From the NCBI GenBank assembly GCA_964433345.1, contig CAYSQJ010000001.1:248001-312000 (forward strand): DNA of 64,000 nt, given 5' to 3'. Source of the DNA: Ga0077527 sp964433345 (GTDB lineage Bacteria > Pseudomonadota > Gammaproteobacteria > Burkholderiales > SG8-41). Positions 63,508 to 64,000 of this stretch are shown here, one piece after another. How positions within the stretch are numbered: the stretch's first letter is position 1; each line of letters opens with the position of its first letter. Both the position numbers and the translations under genes were made by a program. The notes beneath the pieces are model-generated. The model searched no databases and was not told the origin of the DNA. It worked only from the letters and a program-made list of their open reading frames with translations.

Positions 63508-64000
63508 ATGCAATTCAAGCGCCACCTCATGCCGGCACTGCTGGCCGCGCTGCTACCCGTGGCTGCTGCAGCCCAGGGTTATCCCGAAAAGTCCGTGCGC
63601 GTCATCGTGCCTTTTCCTGCAGGCGGCGCTGCCGACATCGTTGCACGCCATTTCACCACGCGCCTGTCGCCGCTGATCGGCCAGCAGGTCATCGTCGACA
63701 ACCGCGGCGGTGCCGGCGGCATGATCGGCGGTGAAGTGGCTTCGCGCGCCACGGCTGACGGCTATACGCTGTTGTTTGCATCATCCAGCGTGTTGTCCAT
63801 CAATCCGCATCTCGGCGCCAAGGCTTCCTATGACGTGCTGACCAGCTTCACGCCCATCGTCAAGATCGGCGATGCGCCGAACGTGATGACGGTGCATCCC
63901 TCGGTGCCGGTCGGCACCGTCAAGGCTTTCATCACTCTGGCGAAATCCAAACCCGGTGCGCTGGCCTATGCCTCCAACGGCACCGGCACGCTGAGCCACC
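63508..64000 (+). CDS. Bug/TctC-family tripartite tricarboxylate receptor, partial
   Basis: The gene starts at ATG 63508 and is still open at the window edge (164 residues visible). A signal peptide (MPALLAALLPVAAAAQG) is followed by the Bug signature YPEKSVRVIVPFPAGGAADI, then IVDNRGGAGGMIGGEVASRA, DGYTLLFASSSVLSINPHL and ASNGTGTLSH. Bug proteins are periplasmic binding proteins for carboxylates, nicotinate and related compounds, and are greatly expanded in Burkholderiales. Whether a TctA/TctB permease follows cannot be seen. The ATG is 233 bases after the HD-GYP gene. A CTTGCG/CGCAAG inverted repeat (63376-63392) lies in between. Confidence 0.92.
   Translation, partial: MQFKRHLMPALLAALLPVAAAAQGYPEKSVRVIVPFPAGGAADIVARHFTTRLSPLIGQQVIVDNRGGAGGMIGGEVASRATADGYTLLFASSSVLSINPHLGAKASYDVLTSFTPIVKIGDAPNVMTVHPSVPVGTVKAFITLAKSKPGALAYASNGTGTLSH

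Overview
The window is a high-G+C chromosomal stretch, most likely from a betaproteobacterium of the Burkholderiales/Rhodocyclales/Nitrosomonadales type. The evidence is gene order (rpe-gph-trpEGDC; rplM-rpsI-argC-bactofilin-erpA next to anmK-M23 peptidase/tyrS; lptM-lysA; glyQ-glyS-gmhB-plsC) and a Bug/TctC-type binding protein at the right edge. It is mostly core genome. I see no insertion sequence, prophage, CRISPR array or rRNA. A run of 11 N at 52746-52756 shows that this is a draft assembly with a scaffold gap.

Layout. 1-253: end of an anti-sigma-factor-like gene. 254-889: a tiny lysine-rich gene with its promoter and terminator. 890-13173 (minus strand): a 12-kb block that reads, in transcription order, tRNA(CAT), a small exported protein, miaB, ybeZ, ybeY, corC, lnt, glyQ, glyS, gmhB, plsC, a YgjP-type metallopeptidase, lptM and lysA. 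13328-15861 (plus): a ubiquinone-type FAD hydroxylase, dsbC and a TonB-like protein. 16042-22299 (plus): a nucleotide-signalling cluster made of a class II cAMP phosphodiesterase, a degenerate HD-GYP protein, a degenerate GGDEF-EAL protein, and a tandem-GAF/PAS class III adenylate cyclase. 22420-24853 (minus): mltA, a methyltransferase and apaG. 24952-30973 (plus): rpe, gph, trpE, trpG, trpD, trpC and coq7. 30990-32188 (minus): OsmC and YdcF-like genes. 32340-35925 (plus): rplM, rpsI, argC, a DUF6776-type protein, bactofilin and erpA. 35983-38413 (minus): anmK and an M23 peptidase. 38509-44289: tyrS, a SelD-associated-type flavoprotein, two msrA genes around fbp, and a DUF72 protein. 44691-49895: a SWIB protein, two transporters, pdxH, pirin, META and ankyrin proteins. 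49892-55833 (minus): a double-length uvrA broken by the scaffold gap. 55995-56972: arcC. 57338-63275 (plus): two tandem Cache-HAMP-GAF-HD-GYP paralogues, the second carrying a frameshift. 63508-end: a partial Bug-family binding protein.

How the genes work together. The left block combines envelope biogenesis (lnt, gmhB, plsC, lptM) with translation and RNA maturation (miaB, ybeY, ybeZ, glyQS). The trp genes form a tight, partly overlapping operon. The most distinctive part is nucleotide signalling. Genes that should make and destroy cAMP lie in one cluster with two proteins whose c-di-GMP catalytic motifs are lost. Elsewhere a pair of membrane HD-GYP proteins carries an unusual insertion of about 160 residues in the catalytic domain. 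The other strong observation is that the two uvrA frames are almost certainly one gene of about 1,913 codons, whose inter-domain linker is encoded by REP-like palindromes that probably caused the assembly break.
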